Below are positions 1 through 10,192 of a DNA stretch of 64,000 nt, piece by piece (the stretch's first letter is position 1; the number at the start of each line of letters is the position of its first letter). Source of the stretch: Campylobacter jejuni (GTDB taxonomy: Bacteria; Campylobacterota; Campylobacteria; Campylobacterales; Campylobacteraceae); NCBI GenBank assembly GCA_014305285.1, contig JACRSG010000002.1, positions 1 to 64,000 of the forward strand, given 5' to 3'. The position numbers and the translations under genes are program-made. The notes under the pieces were generated by a model. That model ran no database searches. It worked only from the letters and a program-made list of their open reading frames with translations, and was not told the origin of the DNA.

Positions 1-1
1 A

Positions 2-175
2 GAAAGTATCAAAGAACAAACTGCAGGTATCACTCAAATCAATGACAGTGTAGCTCAAATTGATCAAACAACTAAAGATAATGTTGAAATTGCTAATGAA
101 TCAGCTATTATTTCTAATACAGTCAGTCATATAGCTAATAATATCTTAGAAGATGTTAAGAAGAAGAGGTTTTAA
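2..175 (+). CDS. Chemoreceptor (methyl-accepting chemotaxis protein), 3' end only
   Basis: An open frame enters from the left edge and ends at TAA 173-175, giving the last 57 residues of a Tlp-type chemoreceptor. The stretch is the descending arm of the cytoplasmic signalling hairpin (EQTAGITQINDSVAQID, then IANNILEDVKKKRF at the end). Whether the gene upstream is intact cannot be seen. Its last 69 bases recur at 38657-38725, at the end of a broken chemoreceptor. In NCTC 11168, as I remember it, fmt follows proB and not a chemoreceptor, so this neighbour is unexpected. The family call is firm; the identity of the paralogue is not, because Campylobacter Tlp2, Tlp3 and Tlp4 share nearly identical signalling domains. 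Confidence 0.85.
   Translation, partial: ESIKEQTAGITQINDSVAQIDQTTKDNVEIANESAIISNTVSHIANNILEDVKKKRF
107..175 (+). repeat. Direct repeat, chemoreceptor 3' end, copy 1
   Basis: These 69 bases match 38657-38725 at 67 positions, in the same orientation. Both copies are the last codons of chemoreceptor genes. The repeats bracket the fmt-znuA block, and homologous genes of this type are natural recombination sites. Confidence 0.85.
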
Positions 176-319
176 AGCTTATTTTTGATTTTTCTTAATT
201 TAAAGAATTTATCTCATTTTAATCTTTCAGGATGGGATAAATTCTATGTATAAAAATTAAATTCTATTTTAAATTCAAATTTGTTATTATTTTTGTAAAT
301 TTTTATAGAATGTGGATAG
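176..319 (+). other. Intergenic spacer between chemoreceptor and fmt, probable rearrangement junction
   Basis: 144 AT-rich bases without a coding frame. A -10-like TATAGAAT at 304-311 is only 9 bases from the fmt start, so it could give only a very short leader; other AT-rich -10-like words lie near 282-290. No strong Shine-Dalgarno precedes fmt. If fmt was formerly transcribed from proB, as I recall for NCTC 11168, this spacer must hold its present promoter. Confidence 0.4.
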
Positions 320-1237
320 ATGAAAAAAATTATTTTTATGGGTACTCCATCTTACGCAACTTGTATTTTAAAAGCACTAGTAGAAAATGAAAATTTTAAA
401 CTTGTAGCACTTTTTACCCAGCCTGATAAAGCTGTAGGTAGAAAGCAAATTTTAACTCCAAGTGATACTAAGGCTTTTTTAAGTCAAAACTATCCTAATA
501 TTCCTATTTTTACTCCAAGTTCTTTAAAAGATGAAAATATTATAAGACAAATTAAGGATTTAAATCCCGATTTTATTGTGGTTGCCGCCTATGGAAAAAT
601 TTTACCTAAAGCCATTTTGGATTTAGCACCTTGCGTAAATTTGCATGCTTCTTTACTTCCAAAATACCGTGGTGCCAGTCCGATTCAAAGTGCGATTTTA
701 AATAAAGATGAAAAAAGTGGAGTTTGCACCATGTTCATGGAAGAAGGGCTTGATACAGGTGCTATACTTGAAAGTTTAGAATGTGATATAAAAGATAAAA
801 ATTCAAGTGAAGTTTTTGAACTTTTAGCAAATTTGGCTGCTAAACTCATCATCTCTACTCTTTTAAATTTTGATAAAATCACCCCAAAAAAACAAGATGA
901 AAGTCTAGCAACGCTTTGTAGAAAAATCAAAAAAGAAGATGGGCTTGTAAATTTACAAAATGCAAGAGAGCTTTATCAAAAATATCTAGCTTTTACTCCT
1001 TGGCCTGGAGTTTTCTTAGAAAATGGACTTAAATTTTTAGAACTTGAACTTGTGGACGAATTAAAACAAAACGCTAAGATGGGTGAAATTTTAGAATTAG
1101 AAAAAGAAAGTTTTTTGCTTGCTTGTAAAGAAGGGGTTTTGCGTATTAAAAAACTTCAAGAAAGTGGAAAAAAAGCTCTTGATGGCAGGACTTATTTAAA
1201 TGGAAAAAGGCTTAAAAGTGAAGATAGCTTGTGTTGA
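320..1237 (+). CDS. fmt: Methionyl-tRNA formyltransferase
   Basis: Transfers a formyl group from 10-formyltetrahydrofolate to initiator Met-tRNA, in the cytoplasm. The 305 residues have the N-terminal formyltransferase fold with the catalytic Asn107-His109 in NLHASLLPKYRGASPI and Asp145 in GLDTGAI, followed by the smaller C-terminal tRNA-binding domain. The length is normal for the family. It overlaps birA by 38 bases and appears to lead a fmt-birA-parA-parB transcription unit. Its upstream neighbour is a chemoreceptor fragment, so its promoter context is probably new in this strain. Confidence 0.95.
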   Translation: MKKIIFMGTPSYATCILKALVENENFKLVALFTQPDKAVGRKQILTPSDTKAFLSQNYPNIPIFTPSSLKDENIIRQIKDLNPDFIVVAAYGKILPKAILDLAPCVNLHASLLPKYRGASPIQSAILNKDEKSGVCTMFMEEGLDTGAILESLECDIKDKNSSEVFELLANLAAKLIISTLLNFDKITPKKQDESLATLCRKIKKEDGLVNLQNARELYQKYLAFTPWPGVFLENGLKFLELELVDELKQNAKMGEILELEKESFLLACKEGVLRIKKLQESGKKALDGRTYLNGKRLKSEDSLC

Positions 1238-1853
1238 AAGTATAGATTCAACTCATCTTTTTTTATGTGATCAAATACGCAATGGAAAGATTGATGGAAA
1301 TTTTGCTATTTATGCTTTAGAACAAACAAATGGAGTTGGAAGTAGGGAAAATTCTTGGCAAAGCTCTAAAGGAAATTTACATCTTTCTTTTTGTATTAAA
1401 GAAGGAGATTTGCCAAAAGATTTGCCTTTGGCTTCTGTGAGTATTTATTTTGCTTATTTGCTTAAAGAAGTTTTACAAGAAAAAGGTTCTAAAATTTGGC
1501 TTAAATGGCCTAATGATTTATATTTAGATGATAAAAAAGCCGGAGGAGTTATAAGTGCTAAAATTTCAAATTTTATTATAGGTGGTATAGGTTTAAATCT
1601 TAAATTTGCACCCCAAAATACAGTTTTTTGTGATATAGAAATTTCGCTTAAAGATTTAGTGAATGAGTTTTTGCAAAAAGTAGAAGAAAAAATTTTATGG
1701 AAGAATATTTTTAGCAAGTATATGTTAGAATTCGAAAAATCAAGAAAATTTAGCGTCCATCATGAAGGTAAAGTTTTTTCGCTTGAAAATTCTTTTTTGT
1801 ATGAAGATGGTTCAATTTTACTAGGTGATAAAAGGGTGTATAGTTTAAGATGA
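1200..1853 (+). CDS. birA: Biotin--[acetyl-CoA-carboxylase] ligase, short form
   Basis: Activates biotin with ATP and attaches it to the biotin carboxyl carrier protein. Visible motifs are the biotinyl-AMP loop region GVGSREN (45-51), KWPNDLYL (102-109) and Lys113 with AGGVI. There is no N-terminal helix-turn-helix, so this is the ligase-only class and not the E. coli-type repressor; the C-terminal domain is also short. The ATG at 1200 lies 38 bases inside fmt; the in-frame GTG at 1218 is an alternative that would start closer to the conserved CVESIDSTH segment. It overlaps parA by four bases (ATGA). Confidence 0.93.
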   Translation: MEKGLKVKIACVESIDSTHLFLCDQIRNGKIDGNFAIYALEQTNGVGSRENSWQSSKGNLHLSFCIKEGDLPKDLPLASVSIYFAYLLKEVLQEKGSKIWLKWPNDLYLDDKKAGGVISAKISNFIIGGIGLNLKFAPQNTVFCDIEISLKDLVNEFLQKVEEKILWKNIFSKYMLEFEKSRKFSVHHEGKVFSLENSFLYEDGSILLGDKRVYSLR

Positions 1854-2635
1854 GCGAAATTATTACAATAGCAAATCAGAAAGGTGGGGTAGGAAAGACT
1901 ACAACAGCAGTAAATTTAGCCGCTTCTTTGGCTGTGGCTGAAAAAAAAGTACTTTTGATTGATGTTGATCCACAAGCTAATGCGACTACAGGGCTTGGTT
2001 TTAATCGTAATAATTATGAGTATAATATTTACCATGTTTTTATAGGAAGAAAAAAGCTTTCCGATATTATTTTAAAAACAGAATTGCCACAACTTCATTT
2101 AGCTCCTTCAAATATAGGTCTTGTAGGTATAGAGCAAGAGCTTGCTAAAGGTGAAAATAATGAGAAAAAAATGTTGCTTAAAAATCAAATTCAAGAAGTG
2201 ATTGACGAGTATGATTTTATCATTATTGATTCTCCACCTGCTCTTGGAAGTATTACTATAAATGCTTTTGCAGCAAGCGATAGTGTAATTATCCCTATAC
2301 AGTGTGAATTTTATGCACTTGAAGGTGTAGCTATGGTTTTAAATACAATTAAAATTATCAAAAAAACTATTAATTCTAAACTTAGGGTTCGTGGATTTTT
2401 ACCGACAATGTATAGCTCTCAAAATAATCTTTCTAAAGATGTTGTAGATGATTTGAAACAAAATTTTAAAAAACAACTTTTTACTATTAACGGAAACGAA
2501 GATGATTTTATTGTGATCCCTCGCAATGTAAAACTTGCAGAAAGTCCAAGTTTTGGAAAGCCTATAATCCTTTATGATATTAAATCACCAGGTTCTGTTG
2601 CCTATCAAAATTTGGCGTATTCTATATTAGGATAA
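1850..2635 (+). CDS. parA: Chromosome partitioning ATPase ParA (Soj)
   Basis: A Walker-type ATPase that moves ParB-bound origin DNA. The deviant Walker A KGGVGKTT (11-18), the DVDPQANAT segment (38-46) and the IDSPPALG Walker B region are all present, and the 261 residues match chromosomal Soj proteins; there is no N-terminal DNA-binding extension of the plasmid type. Its start overlaps the birA stop, and parB follows after 5 bases, so the two are co-expressed. Here the pair lies beside the ATP synthase genes. Confidence 0.95.
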   Translation: MSEIITIANQKGGVGKTTTAVNLAASLAVAEKKVLLIDVDPQANATTGLGFNRNNYEYNIYHVFIGRKKLSDIILKTELPQLHLAPSNIGLVGIEQELAKGENNEKKMLLKNQIQEVIDEYDFIIIDSPPALGSITINAFAASDSVIIPIQCEFYALEGVAMVLNTIKIIKKTINSKLRVRGFLPTMYSSQNNLSKDVVDDLKQNFKKQLFTINGNEDDFIVIPRNVKLAESPSFGKPIILYDIKSPGSVAYQNLAYSILG

Positions 2636-2640
2636 TTATA

Positions 2641-3477
2641 ATGGGGTTAAATAAAGATAGGGGTTTAAGCAGTTTAATCAGTGATATGGATACTGTTTAC
2701 AGTAAAGAATTGGGTTTTGATAAAAATCAAAGCACTATGATAGAAATTGATCAAATTTCACCTAATCCATTCCAGCCAAGAAAGAATTTTGATCAAGAAG
2801 CCTTAGATGAGCTTGCCAATTCTATCAAAGAATTTGGACTTATTCAGCCTATTATTGTATTTAAAAAAAATAATAAATTTGTTTTAGTTGCTGGAGAACG
2901 TCGCTTAAGAGCAGTGAAAGCATTAGGGAAAAAAGAAATTTTAGCTTTTATTGCTGATATTGATGAGAATAAGCTTAGAGAATTGGCTCTTATTGAAAAT
3001 ATACAAAGAGAGAATTTAAATCCTATTGAGCTTGCTAATTCTTATAAGGATTTGATGCAAGTTCATAAAATTACTCAAGAGAATTTAGCAGAACTTATTC
3101 ATAAGTCTCGCACTCAAATAACAAATACTTTAAGACTTTTGAATTTAGATATTAAAACCCAAGAGTTGATTGCTTCTGGAAAAATCTCTCAAGGTCATGC
3201 TAAAGTTTTGGTTGGTTTAGATCAAAAAGATGAAAAAATGTTAGTTGATAGCATAATAGGTCAAAAGCTTAATGTTAGAGATACTGAAAAAATAGTTAAA
3301 AAAATAAAAAATAATGAAAATTTGCCTAATCAAGAATTTGAAGATGAAATAAAAAAATTAAAACAAATACTAAATCGTTTTGGATTTGACTGCAAAAATA
3401 AAAATAATGATTTTGTAATTCATTTAGAAAATATTGATGAAATTAAAAAATTAATCAAAATGCTTGAGAAGCTTTAA
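2641..3477 (+). CDS. parB: Chromosome partitioning protein ParB (Spo0J)
   Basis: Binds parS sites and loads ParA/SMC near the origin. The 278-residue protein has the N-terminal ParB/Srx nuclease-like domain with ISPNPFQPR (about 39-47) and the CTP-binding GERRLRA motif (85-91). A helix-turn-helix region follows at about 133-163 (ITQENLAELIHKSRTQITN), and then a C-terminal dimerisation tail. It is directly downstream of parA. I did not find a clear parS palindrome in the window. Confidence 0.94.
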   Translation: MGLNKDRGLSSLISDMDTVYSKELGFDKNQSTMIEIDQISPNPFQPRKNFDQEALDELANSIKEFGLIQPIIVFKKNNKFVLVAGERRLRAVKALGKKEILAFIADIDENKLRELALIENIQRENLNPIELANSYKDLMQVHKITQENLAELIHKSRTQITNTLRLLNLDIKTQELIASGKISQGHAKVLVGLDQKDEKMLVDSIIGQKLNVRDTEKIVKKIKNNENLPNQEFEDEIKKLKQILNRFGFDCKNKNNDFVIHLENIDEIKKLIKMLEKL

Positions 3478-3500
3478 CCAAAATCTTAGCTTTTTTATGG

Positions 3501-3506
3501 TAAAAT
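3501..3506 (+). promoter_or_regulatory. Predicted -10 element for the ATP synthase operon
   Basis: TAAAAT preceded by GG, about 32 bases before the atpF' start, in the only gap (60 bases) between parB and the atp genes. Campylobacter vegetative promoters rely on an extended -10 and a weak -35, so this is a plausible but unproven site. AAGGAG at about 3528-3533 is the ribosome-binding site. Confidence 0.5.
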
Positions 3507-3537
3507 AGTTCTTCGGAAATTCTAACCAAGGAGAATT

Positions 3538-3963
3538 ATGTTTGAAGATATACATCCTTCCATAATGCTTGCTACTATGGCTATTTTTTTAGCTATGATA
3601 GTTATTTTAAATAGTATGCTGTATAAGCCACTTTTAAAATTTATGGATGAAAGAAATGATTCTATAAAAAATGATGAGAATAAAGTAAAAGAAAATTCTC
3701 AAAAAGTTTTAGGTGTAAATGATGAATTAGAAGCTATTCATATTAACACTAGAGAAGAAATTCAAAAAATTAAACAAAGTGCTATAGCTGCTGCCAAAGA
3801 AGAGGCAGAGCAAATTCTTAGAAGCAAGAAAGAAGAATTAGAAAGAAAAATGGCTAGCTTTTATGCAGACTTAGCTGTTCAAAAACAAGAGTTGCAAGAA
3901 CATTTAAATATGCATTTATCTGAGCTCAAGCAAGCTTTGCAAAATAATATAAAGAAAATTTAA
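3538..3963 (+). CDS. atpF': F0F1 ATP synthase subunit b' (AtpF')
   Basis: Forms the peripheral stalk with subunit b. The 141 residues have one N-terminal membrane helix (about 9-28) followed by a long charged helix, the standard b-type build. It is the first of two consecutive b-type genes, which is usual in Campylobacterota. A strong AAGGAG precedes the ATG. The neighbouring gene atpF encodes the other stalk subunit. Confidence 0.93.
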   Translation: MFEDIHPSIMLATMAIFLAMIVILNSMLYKPLLKFMDERNDSIKNDENKVKENSQKVLGVNDELEAIHINTREEIQKIKQSAIAAAKEEAEQILRSKKEELERKMASFYADLAVQKQELQEHLNMHLSELKQALQNNIKKI

Positions 3964-3973
3964 GAGGAGAGAA

Positions 3974-4486
3974 ATGAGTAAGTTATTCTTTATTATATTT
4001 TTGCTACCTTTATATGCTTTTGGTGCGTCAAATGGTAGTGGAGAATATGATATTATTCCAAGGACTATTAATTTTCTAATTTTTGTGGCTATATTGTATT
4101 ATTTTCTTGCAACTCCATTTAAAAATTTTTACAAAAACCGTATTGTAAAAATTTCTTCTAAACTTGATGAAATTCAAAAAAAACTTTTAGAAAGTAAGGC
4201 TAAGAAATTAGATACGATGAAAAGACTTGAAGAAGCTAAAGCAAATGCCGCCGCCGCTTTAGCCACAGCAAAAAAAGAAGCTGAAATTTTAGTTCAAAAT
4301 ATTAAGAAAGAGACTCAAGATGAATTGGATTTACTTCAAAAACATTTTGAAGAGCAGAAAGATTATGAATTTAGAAAAATGGAAAAAGAATTAGTATCAA
4401 ATACTTTAAATGAAATTTTTTCCGATCCAAATATGACATTAAAACAGAGTGAAATAATAGAACTTATGATGAAGAAGGTATCTTAA
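3974..4486 (+). CDS. atpF: F0F1 ATP synthase subunit b
   Basis: Peripheral stalk subunit linking F1 to the membrane. The N-terminus resembles a signal peptide (MSKLFFIIFLLPLYAFGAS), followed by a second hydrophobic helix (about 31-46) and then an Ala/Lys/Glu-rich coiled helix. This leader-like start is a feature of b subunits in this bacterial class. GAGGAG lies just before the ATG. The gene is followed within 2 bases by atpH. Confidence 0.93.
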   Translation: MSKLFFIIFLLPLYAFGASNGSGEYDIIPRTINFLIFVAILYYFLATPFKNFYKNRIVKISSKLDEIQKKLLESKAKKLDTMKRLEEAKANAAAALATAKKEAEILVQNIKKETQDELDLLQKHFEEQKDYEFRKMEKELVSNTLNEIFSDPNMTLKQSEIIELMMKKVS

Positions 4487-4488
4487 AT

Positions 4489-5010
4489 ATGGAAAATATA
4501 ATTGCAAAAAGATATGCAAAAGCGATAGCTTCAAGAGCTGATATAAATGATTTTTATCAGAATTTGTGTATTTTAAATTCTGCTTTTGTTTTGCCAAAAT
4601 TTAAAAATATTATAGAATCCAATGAGATTAAAAAAGAAAGAAAAATGGAATTTCTTGATTCTCTTTTTGATATTAAAAATTCTAGTTTTAAAAATTTTTT
4701 AAGACTTTTGATTAAAAATTCAAGATTAGAATGCATTCCTCAAATAGTTAAAGAACTTGAAAGACAAAAAGCTTTTAAAGAAAATATTTTTGTTGGTATT
4801 GTATATTCTAAAGAAAAATTAAGTCAAGAAAATCTTAAAGATCTTGAAGCAAAACTTAACAAAAAATTTAATGCAAATATTAAATTAAACAATAAAATCA
4901 GTCAAGATGATACTGTTAAAATAGAATTAGAAGAATTAGGTTATGAACTTTCTTTTTCTATGAAAGCTCTTCAAAATAAGCTAAACGAATATATATTGAA
5001 AATTATCTAA
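4489..5010 (+). CDS. atpH: F0F1 ATP synthase subunit delta
   Basis: Connects the peripheral stalk to the alpha3-beta3 head. The 173 residues have the helical N-terminal domain starting IAKRYAKAIA, typical of OSCP/delta, and the C-terminal region with ELGYELSFSMKALQNKL, equivalent to the conserved GS-xx-L-xx-L stretch. The gene is close-packed between atpF and atpA. Confidence 0.93.
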   Translation: MENIIAKRYAKAIASRADINDFYQNLCILNSAFVLPKFKNIIESNEIKKERKMEFLDSLFDIKNSSFKNFLRLLIKNSRLECIPQIVKELERQKAFKENIFVGIVYSKEKLSQENLKDLEAKLNKKFNANIKLNNKISQDDTVKIELEELGYELSFSMKALQNKLNEYILKII

Positions 5011-5023
5011 GGAGAAAAAGTAA

Positions 5024-6529
5024 ATGAAATTTAAAGCTGATGAGATCAGTTCAATAATTAAAGAAAGAATTGAAAATTTTGATTTAAATCTTGAAATTGA
5101 AGAAACGGGAAAGATTATTTCTATAGCTGATGGTGTTGCTAAGGTATATGGACTTAAGAATATTATGGCTGGAGAAATGGTAGAATTTGAAAATGGTGAT
5201 AAAGGAATGGCCTTAAACCTTGAAGAGTCGAGTGTAGGTATTGTCATACTTGGAAAAGGAAAAGATTTAAAAGAAGGTGCTTCTGTAAAAAGACTTAAGA
5301 AATTGCTTAAAGTTCCAGTAGGTGAGGTTTTAATTGGTCGTGTTGTAAATGCTCTAGGTGAACCAATTGATGCTAAAGGTGTGATTAATACTAATGAATA
5401 CCGTTTTGTGGAAGAAAAAGCAAAAGGTATTATGGCTAGAAAAAGTGTTCATGAGCCTTTGCATACAGGAATTAAAGCTATTGATGCACTTGTGCCAATT
5501 GGTCGCGGTCAAAGAGAGCTCATCATAGGCGATAGACAAACAGGTAAAACTACTGTTGCTGTTGATACTATTATATCTCAAAGAGGTCAAGGCGTTATCT
5601 GTATATATGTTGCAATTGGTCAAAAACAAAGTACAGTGGCACAAGTGGTTAAAAGACTAGAAGAACATGGTGCTATGGAATATACTATTGTTGTAAATGC
5701 TGGTGCTTCAGATCCTGCGGCTTTACAATATTTAGCTCCATATACTGGCGTAACCATGGGTGAATTTTTTAGAGATAATGCAAAACATGCTTTAATTGTT
5801 TATGATGATTTGAGTAAGCACGCTGTAGCTTATCGCGAAATGTCTTTAATTTTACGTCGTCCTCCAGGTCGTGAAGCTTATCCAGGGGATGTTTTTTATC
5901 TTCATTCAAGATTGCTTGAAAGAGCAAGTAAACTAAATGATGAATTAGGTGCTGGTTCTTTGACAGCATTACCAATAATCGAAACACAAGCAGGAGATGT
6001 TTCTGCTTATATTCCAACTAATGTTATTTCAATTACTGATGGACAAATTTTCTTAGAAACTGATTTATTTAACTCAGGAATTCGCCCCGCAATTAATGTT
6101 GGTTTATCGGTATCTCGTGTAGGTGGAGCTGCTCAAATAAAAGCTACAAAACAAGTTTCAGGTACATTAAGACTTGATCTTGCTCAATATAGAGAACTTC
6201 AGGCTTTTGCACAATTTGCAAGTGATTTGGATGAGGCAAGTAGAAAACAACTTGAACGTGGACAAAGAATGGTTGAGCTCTTAAAACAACCACCTTATTC
6301 TCCTCTTAGTGTTGAAAAACAAGTAGTTTTAATTTTTGCAGGAACCAAAGGTTTCTTAGATGATATTGCTGTTTCTAGGATTAAAGAATTTGAAGATGGG
6401 ATTTATCCTTTTATTGAGGCAAAACATCCAGATATTTTTGAGCAAATTCGTTCTAAAAAAGCTTTAGATTCTGAATTGGAAGAAAAACTAGCTAAAGCCA
6501 TTAATGAGTTTAAAGTAAATCATTTATAA
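5024..6529 (+). CDS. atpA: F0F1 ATP synthase subunit alpha
   Basis: Non-catalytic nucleotide-binding subunit of the F1 head. Walker A GDRQTGKT lies near residue 170, and the ATP synthase alpha/beta signature around [22 protein letters not shown] is intact. At 501 residues it is full length. The start has AAGGAG 11 bases upstream. Several antisense open frames inside it are by-products of codon bias and are not annotated. Confidence 0.98.
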   Translation: MKFKADEISSIIKERIENFDLNLEIEETGKIISIADGVAKVYGLKNIMAGEMVEFENGDKGMALNLEESSVGIVILGKGKDLKEGASVKRLKKLLKVPVGEVLIGRVVNALGEPIDAKGVINTNEYRFVEEKAKGIMARKSVHEPLHTGIKAIDALVPIGRGQRELIIGDRQTGKTTVAVDTIISQRGQGVICIYVAIGQKQSTVAQVVKRLEEHGAMEYTIVVNAGASDPAALQYLAPYTGVTMGEFFRDNAKHALIVYDDLSKHAVAYREMSLILRRPPGREAYPGDVFYLHSRLLERASKLNDELGAGSLTALPIIETQAGDVSAYIPTNVISITDGQIFLETDLFNSGIRPAINVGLSVSRVGGAAQIKATKQVSGTLRLDLAQYRELQAFAQFASDLDEASRKQLERGQRMVELLKQPPYSPLSVEKQVVLIFAGTKGFLDDIAVSRIKEFEDGIYPFIEAKHPDIFEQIRSKKALDSELEEKLAKAINEFKVNHL

Positions 6530-6537
6530 GGTCTTTT

Positions 6538-7422
6538 ATGTCTAATTTAAAAGAAATTAAAAGAAAAATTAAAAGTGTTCATAACACTCAAAAGACTACA
6601 AATGCTATGAAACTAGTTTCTACTGCTAAGTTAAAAAAAGCAGAAGAAGCAGCTAAAAGATCAAAAATTTATGCACAAAAAATCGATGAAATTTTGAGTG
6701 AAATTTCATTTCATATCAATAAAATTGCTCATAATGAAGATGATGTACGTTTATCTTTGTTTCATAAAAAAGAACAAATTAAAACCGTAGATTTAATATT
6801 TATCACTGCAGATAAAGGCTTGTGCGGTGGTTTTAATATTAAGACTTTAAAAACAGTCAGTGAAATGCTAAAAAAATATGAAGCAAAAAATATTAATATC
6901 CGTCTTAGAGCTATAGGTAAAACTGGAATTGAATATTTTAATTTTCAAAAAATAGAATTGTTAGAGAAATATTTCCATCTTAGTTCTAGTCCTGATTATG
7001 AGAAAGCATGTGAAGTAATTCATGCTGCTGTAGATGATTTTTTAAATGGAAATACAGATGAAGTGATTTTAGTTCATAATGGTTATAAAAATATGATTAC
7101 CCAAGAACTTAAAATTAATCATCTTATTCCAGTTGAGTCAAAGAGTATTGAACAGACTCATAATTCTCTTTTAGAGCTTGAACCGGAAGGAACCGAGCTT
7201 TTAGAAGATTTAATGAAAACATATTTTGAGTATAATATGTATTATGCGTTAATTGATTCTTTGGCGGCAGAACATAGTGCAAGAATGCAAGCTATGGATA
7301 ATGCAACTAATAATGCAAAAACAAGAGTAAAACAACTAAATTTAGCTTATAATAAAGCAAGACAAGAGTCTATTACCACTGAGCTTATAGAAATTATCAG
7401 TGGTGTTGAATCAATGAAATAG
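6538..7422 (+). CDS. atpG: F0F1 ATP synthase subunit gamma
   Basis: Central rotor shaft. Two long helices form the N- and C-termini (start [20 protein letters not shown]; end [15 protein letters not shown]), with the conserved segment [12 protein letters not shown] at about 90-101. The length of 294 residues is typical. It lies between atpA and atpD with 8 and 24 base spacers. Confidence 0.97.
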   Translation: MSNLKEIKRKIKSVHNTQKTTNAMKLVSTAKLKKAEEAAKRSKIYAQKIDEILSEISFHINKIAHNEDDVRLSLFHKKEQIKTVDLIFITADKGLCGGFNIKTLKTVSEMLKKYEAKNINIRLRAIGKTGIEYFNFQKIELLEKYFHLSSSPDYEKACEVIHAAVDDFLNGNTDEVILVHNGYKNMITQELKINHLIPVESKSIEQTHNSLLELEPEGTELLEDLMKTYFEYNMYYALIDSLAAEHSARMQAMDNATNNAKTRVKQLNLAYNKARQESITTELIEIISGVESMK

Positions 7423-7443
7423 TAAATTTTAAGGAGAAGATAA

Positions 7444-8844
<1,401 letters not shown>

Positions 8845-8847
8845 TTT

Positions 8848-9237
8848 ATGAACGATTTGATTAATTTCGAGATAATTACGCCTTTGGGTGTAATCTATCA
8901 AGGAGAAGTAAAATCTGTTACTTTACCAGGTAGTGAAGGAGAATTTGGTGTACTTAAAGGACATGCTGCTTTGGTTTCTTCTTTAAAATCTGGAGTAATT
9001 GATATTGAAAAAGCTGATTTAAATCATGAATTAATTGCTATTGATGCTGGACATGCAAAGGTAAATGAAGATAAGATTTGTGTGTTAGCAAAAGGTGCGG
9101 TTTGGGTTTGTGGAAGTGATGAAAGTGAGATTGAAAAAAATCTTGCTCAAGCAAAAGATTTGATTAAATCTATGAGTTCTGATAATGCAGCTTTAGCAGC
9201 AACTTTTTCAAAACTTGATAATGCAAGGATGCATTAA
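8848..9237 (+). CDS. atpC: F0F1 ATP synthase subunit epsilon
   Basis: Regulatory rotor subunit. The N-terminal beta-sandwich is recognisable (FEIITPLGVIYQGEVKSVTLPGSEG, with FGVLKGHAALVSSLKSG), followed by a short helical tail. It is the last atp gene of the cluster; the a and c subunit genes are not in this window. The stop codon overlaps the start of the TolQ/ExbB gene by one base, so the Tol genes are probably at least partly read from the atp promoter. Confidence 0.96.
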   Translation: MNDLINFEIITPLGVIYQGEVKSVTLPGSEGEFGVLKGHAALVSSLKSGVIDIEKADLNHELIAIDAGHAKVNEDKICVLAKGAVWVCGSDESEIEKNLAQAKDLIKSMSSDNAALAATFSKLDNARMH

Positions 9238-9791
9238 TGAATTTTGAAGCTATATTTCATTTTTTCAATAGTTCAAGTATTATTACTTATATAGTTTTAT
9301 TATGGCTTTCTTTATATTTTATTTTAGCATTTAGTATTTTGTTTGCTAAATTAACTTATTTAGCTACATGGAGAAATAAAGAAAAAGAAAGTTTAGAAAC
9401 TTTGCTCTTAGGTGAGAAAGATTTAAGTCGTACTGATTCGATTTTAAGAAAATGCAGTGATGTAACTTCAAATCATTTAGAAATCTATAAAAATTTAGCA
9501 AGTCGCCGTGCTTCTGCTGGACTTACTTGGCTTAGTATTATTGCTTCAACTTCGCCTTTTATAGGTCTTTTTGGGACAGTTATTTCTATACTTGAAACTT
9601 TTAGTGGACTTGGAACTCAAAATTCTTTAAGTATCATAGCTCCTAAAATCAGCGAGGCTTTAGTTGCTACAGGTTGTGGTATTTTAGTAGCAATTCCTGC
9701 TTATACATTTCATCTGATCATTAAAAGAAAAGCTTTTGAACTTTTAAGCATCATTGATAGCGAGATTAAAGCCATAAGTTCGAGTAAATAA
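9237..9791 (+). CDS. TolQ/ExbB-family proton channel protein
   Basis: Inner-membrane energiser that couples the proton gradient to TolA/TonB. The 184 residues have three hydrophobic segments (about 14-36, 96-118 and 138-160) and the family segment GLFGTVISILETF. Because the genes that follow are an ExbD/TolR protein, a TonB/TolA-like protein, TolB and Pal, TolQ is the likely role. Campylobacter genomes name this copy exbB3, from memory. The start overlaps the atpC stop. Confidence 0.9.
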   Translation: MNFEAIFHFFNSSSIITYIVLLWLSLYFILAFSILFAKLTYLATWRNKEKESLETLLLGEKDLSRTDSILRKCSDVTSNHLEIYKNLASRRASAGLTWLSIIASTSPFIGLFGTVISILETFSGLGTQNSLSIIAPKISEALVATGCGILVAIPAYTFHLIIKRKAFELLSIIDSEIKAISSSK

Positions 9792-9800
9792 GGTTTAAAA

Positions 9801-10190
9801 ATGCCATTTGATGATGAAAAACCTGAACTCAATATCACACCTTTAGTAGATATTATGCTTGTATTGCTTGCGATTTTAATGGTAACAGCTCCAAGCATTA
9901 CTTATGAAGAAAAAATTAATCTTCCACAAGGTAGTCAAAAAAATACCAGCACTCCAACTGTTAAGAGTTTAATTATTAGTATTAATGCAAAAAAAGAAAT
10001 TTTTTTAAATCAAGAAAAATACGATTTTATAAGTTTTGCTGACAATCTTGCTCAAAGAAAAGCACAATTTAATACCGAAGATCCGGTTTTTATACGCGCT
10101 GATAAAAGCTTAAAATATGACGATGTTATTTCAGTCTTAAGAAGTGTAAAAAATTTAGGATTTAATAAAGTTGCTTTACAAACTGAATAA
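9801..10190 (+). CDS. TolR/ExbD-family membrane protein
   Basis: Partner of the TolQ-like protein. The 129-residue protein has one N-terminal transmembrane helix carrying the essential aspartate in the context NITPLVDIMLVLLAILMV (Asp17), followed by a periplasmic ExbD-type domain with VFIRADKSLKYDDVISVL. It is 9 bases downstream of the TolQ-like gene. Confidence 0.92.
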   Translation: MPFDDEKPELNITPLVDIMLVLLAILMVTAPSITYEEKINLPQGSQKNTSTPTVKSLIISINAKKEIFLNQEKYDFISFADNLAQRKAQFNTEDPVFIRADKSLKYDDVISVLRSVKNLGFNKVALQTE

Positions 10191-10192
10191 TC

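Noticed and set aside
2641-3538. parS site near parAB
   Set aside because: I did not recognise a convincing GTTNCACGTGNAAC-type 16-mer in or around parAB by eye.
5354-6017. Antisense open frames inside atpA
   Set aside because: They have no ribosome-binding sites and poor composition, and they lie opposite highly conserved atpA codons.
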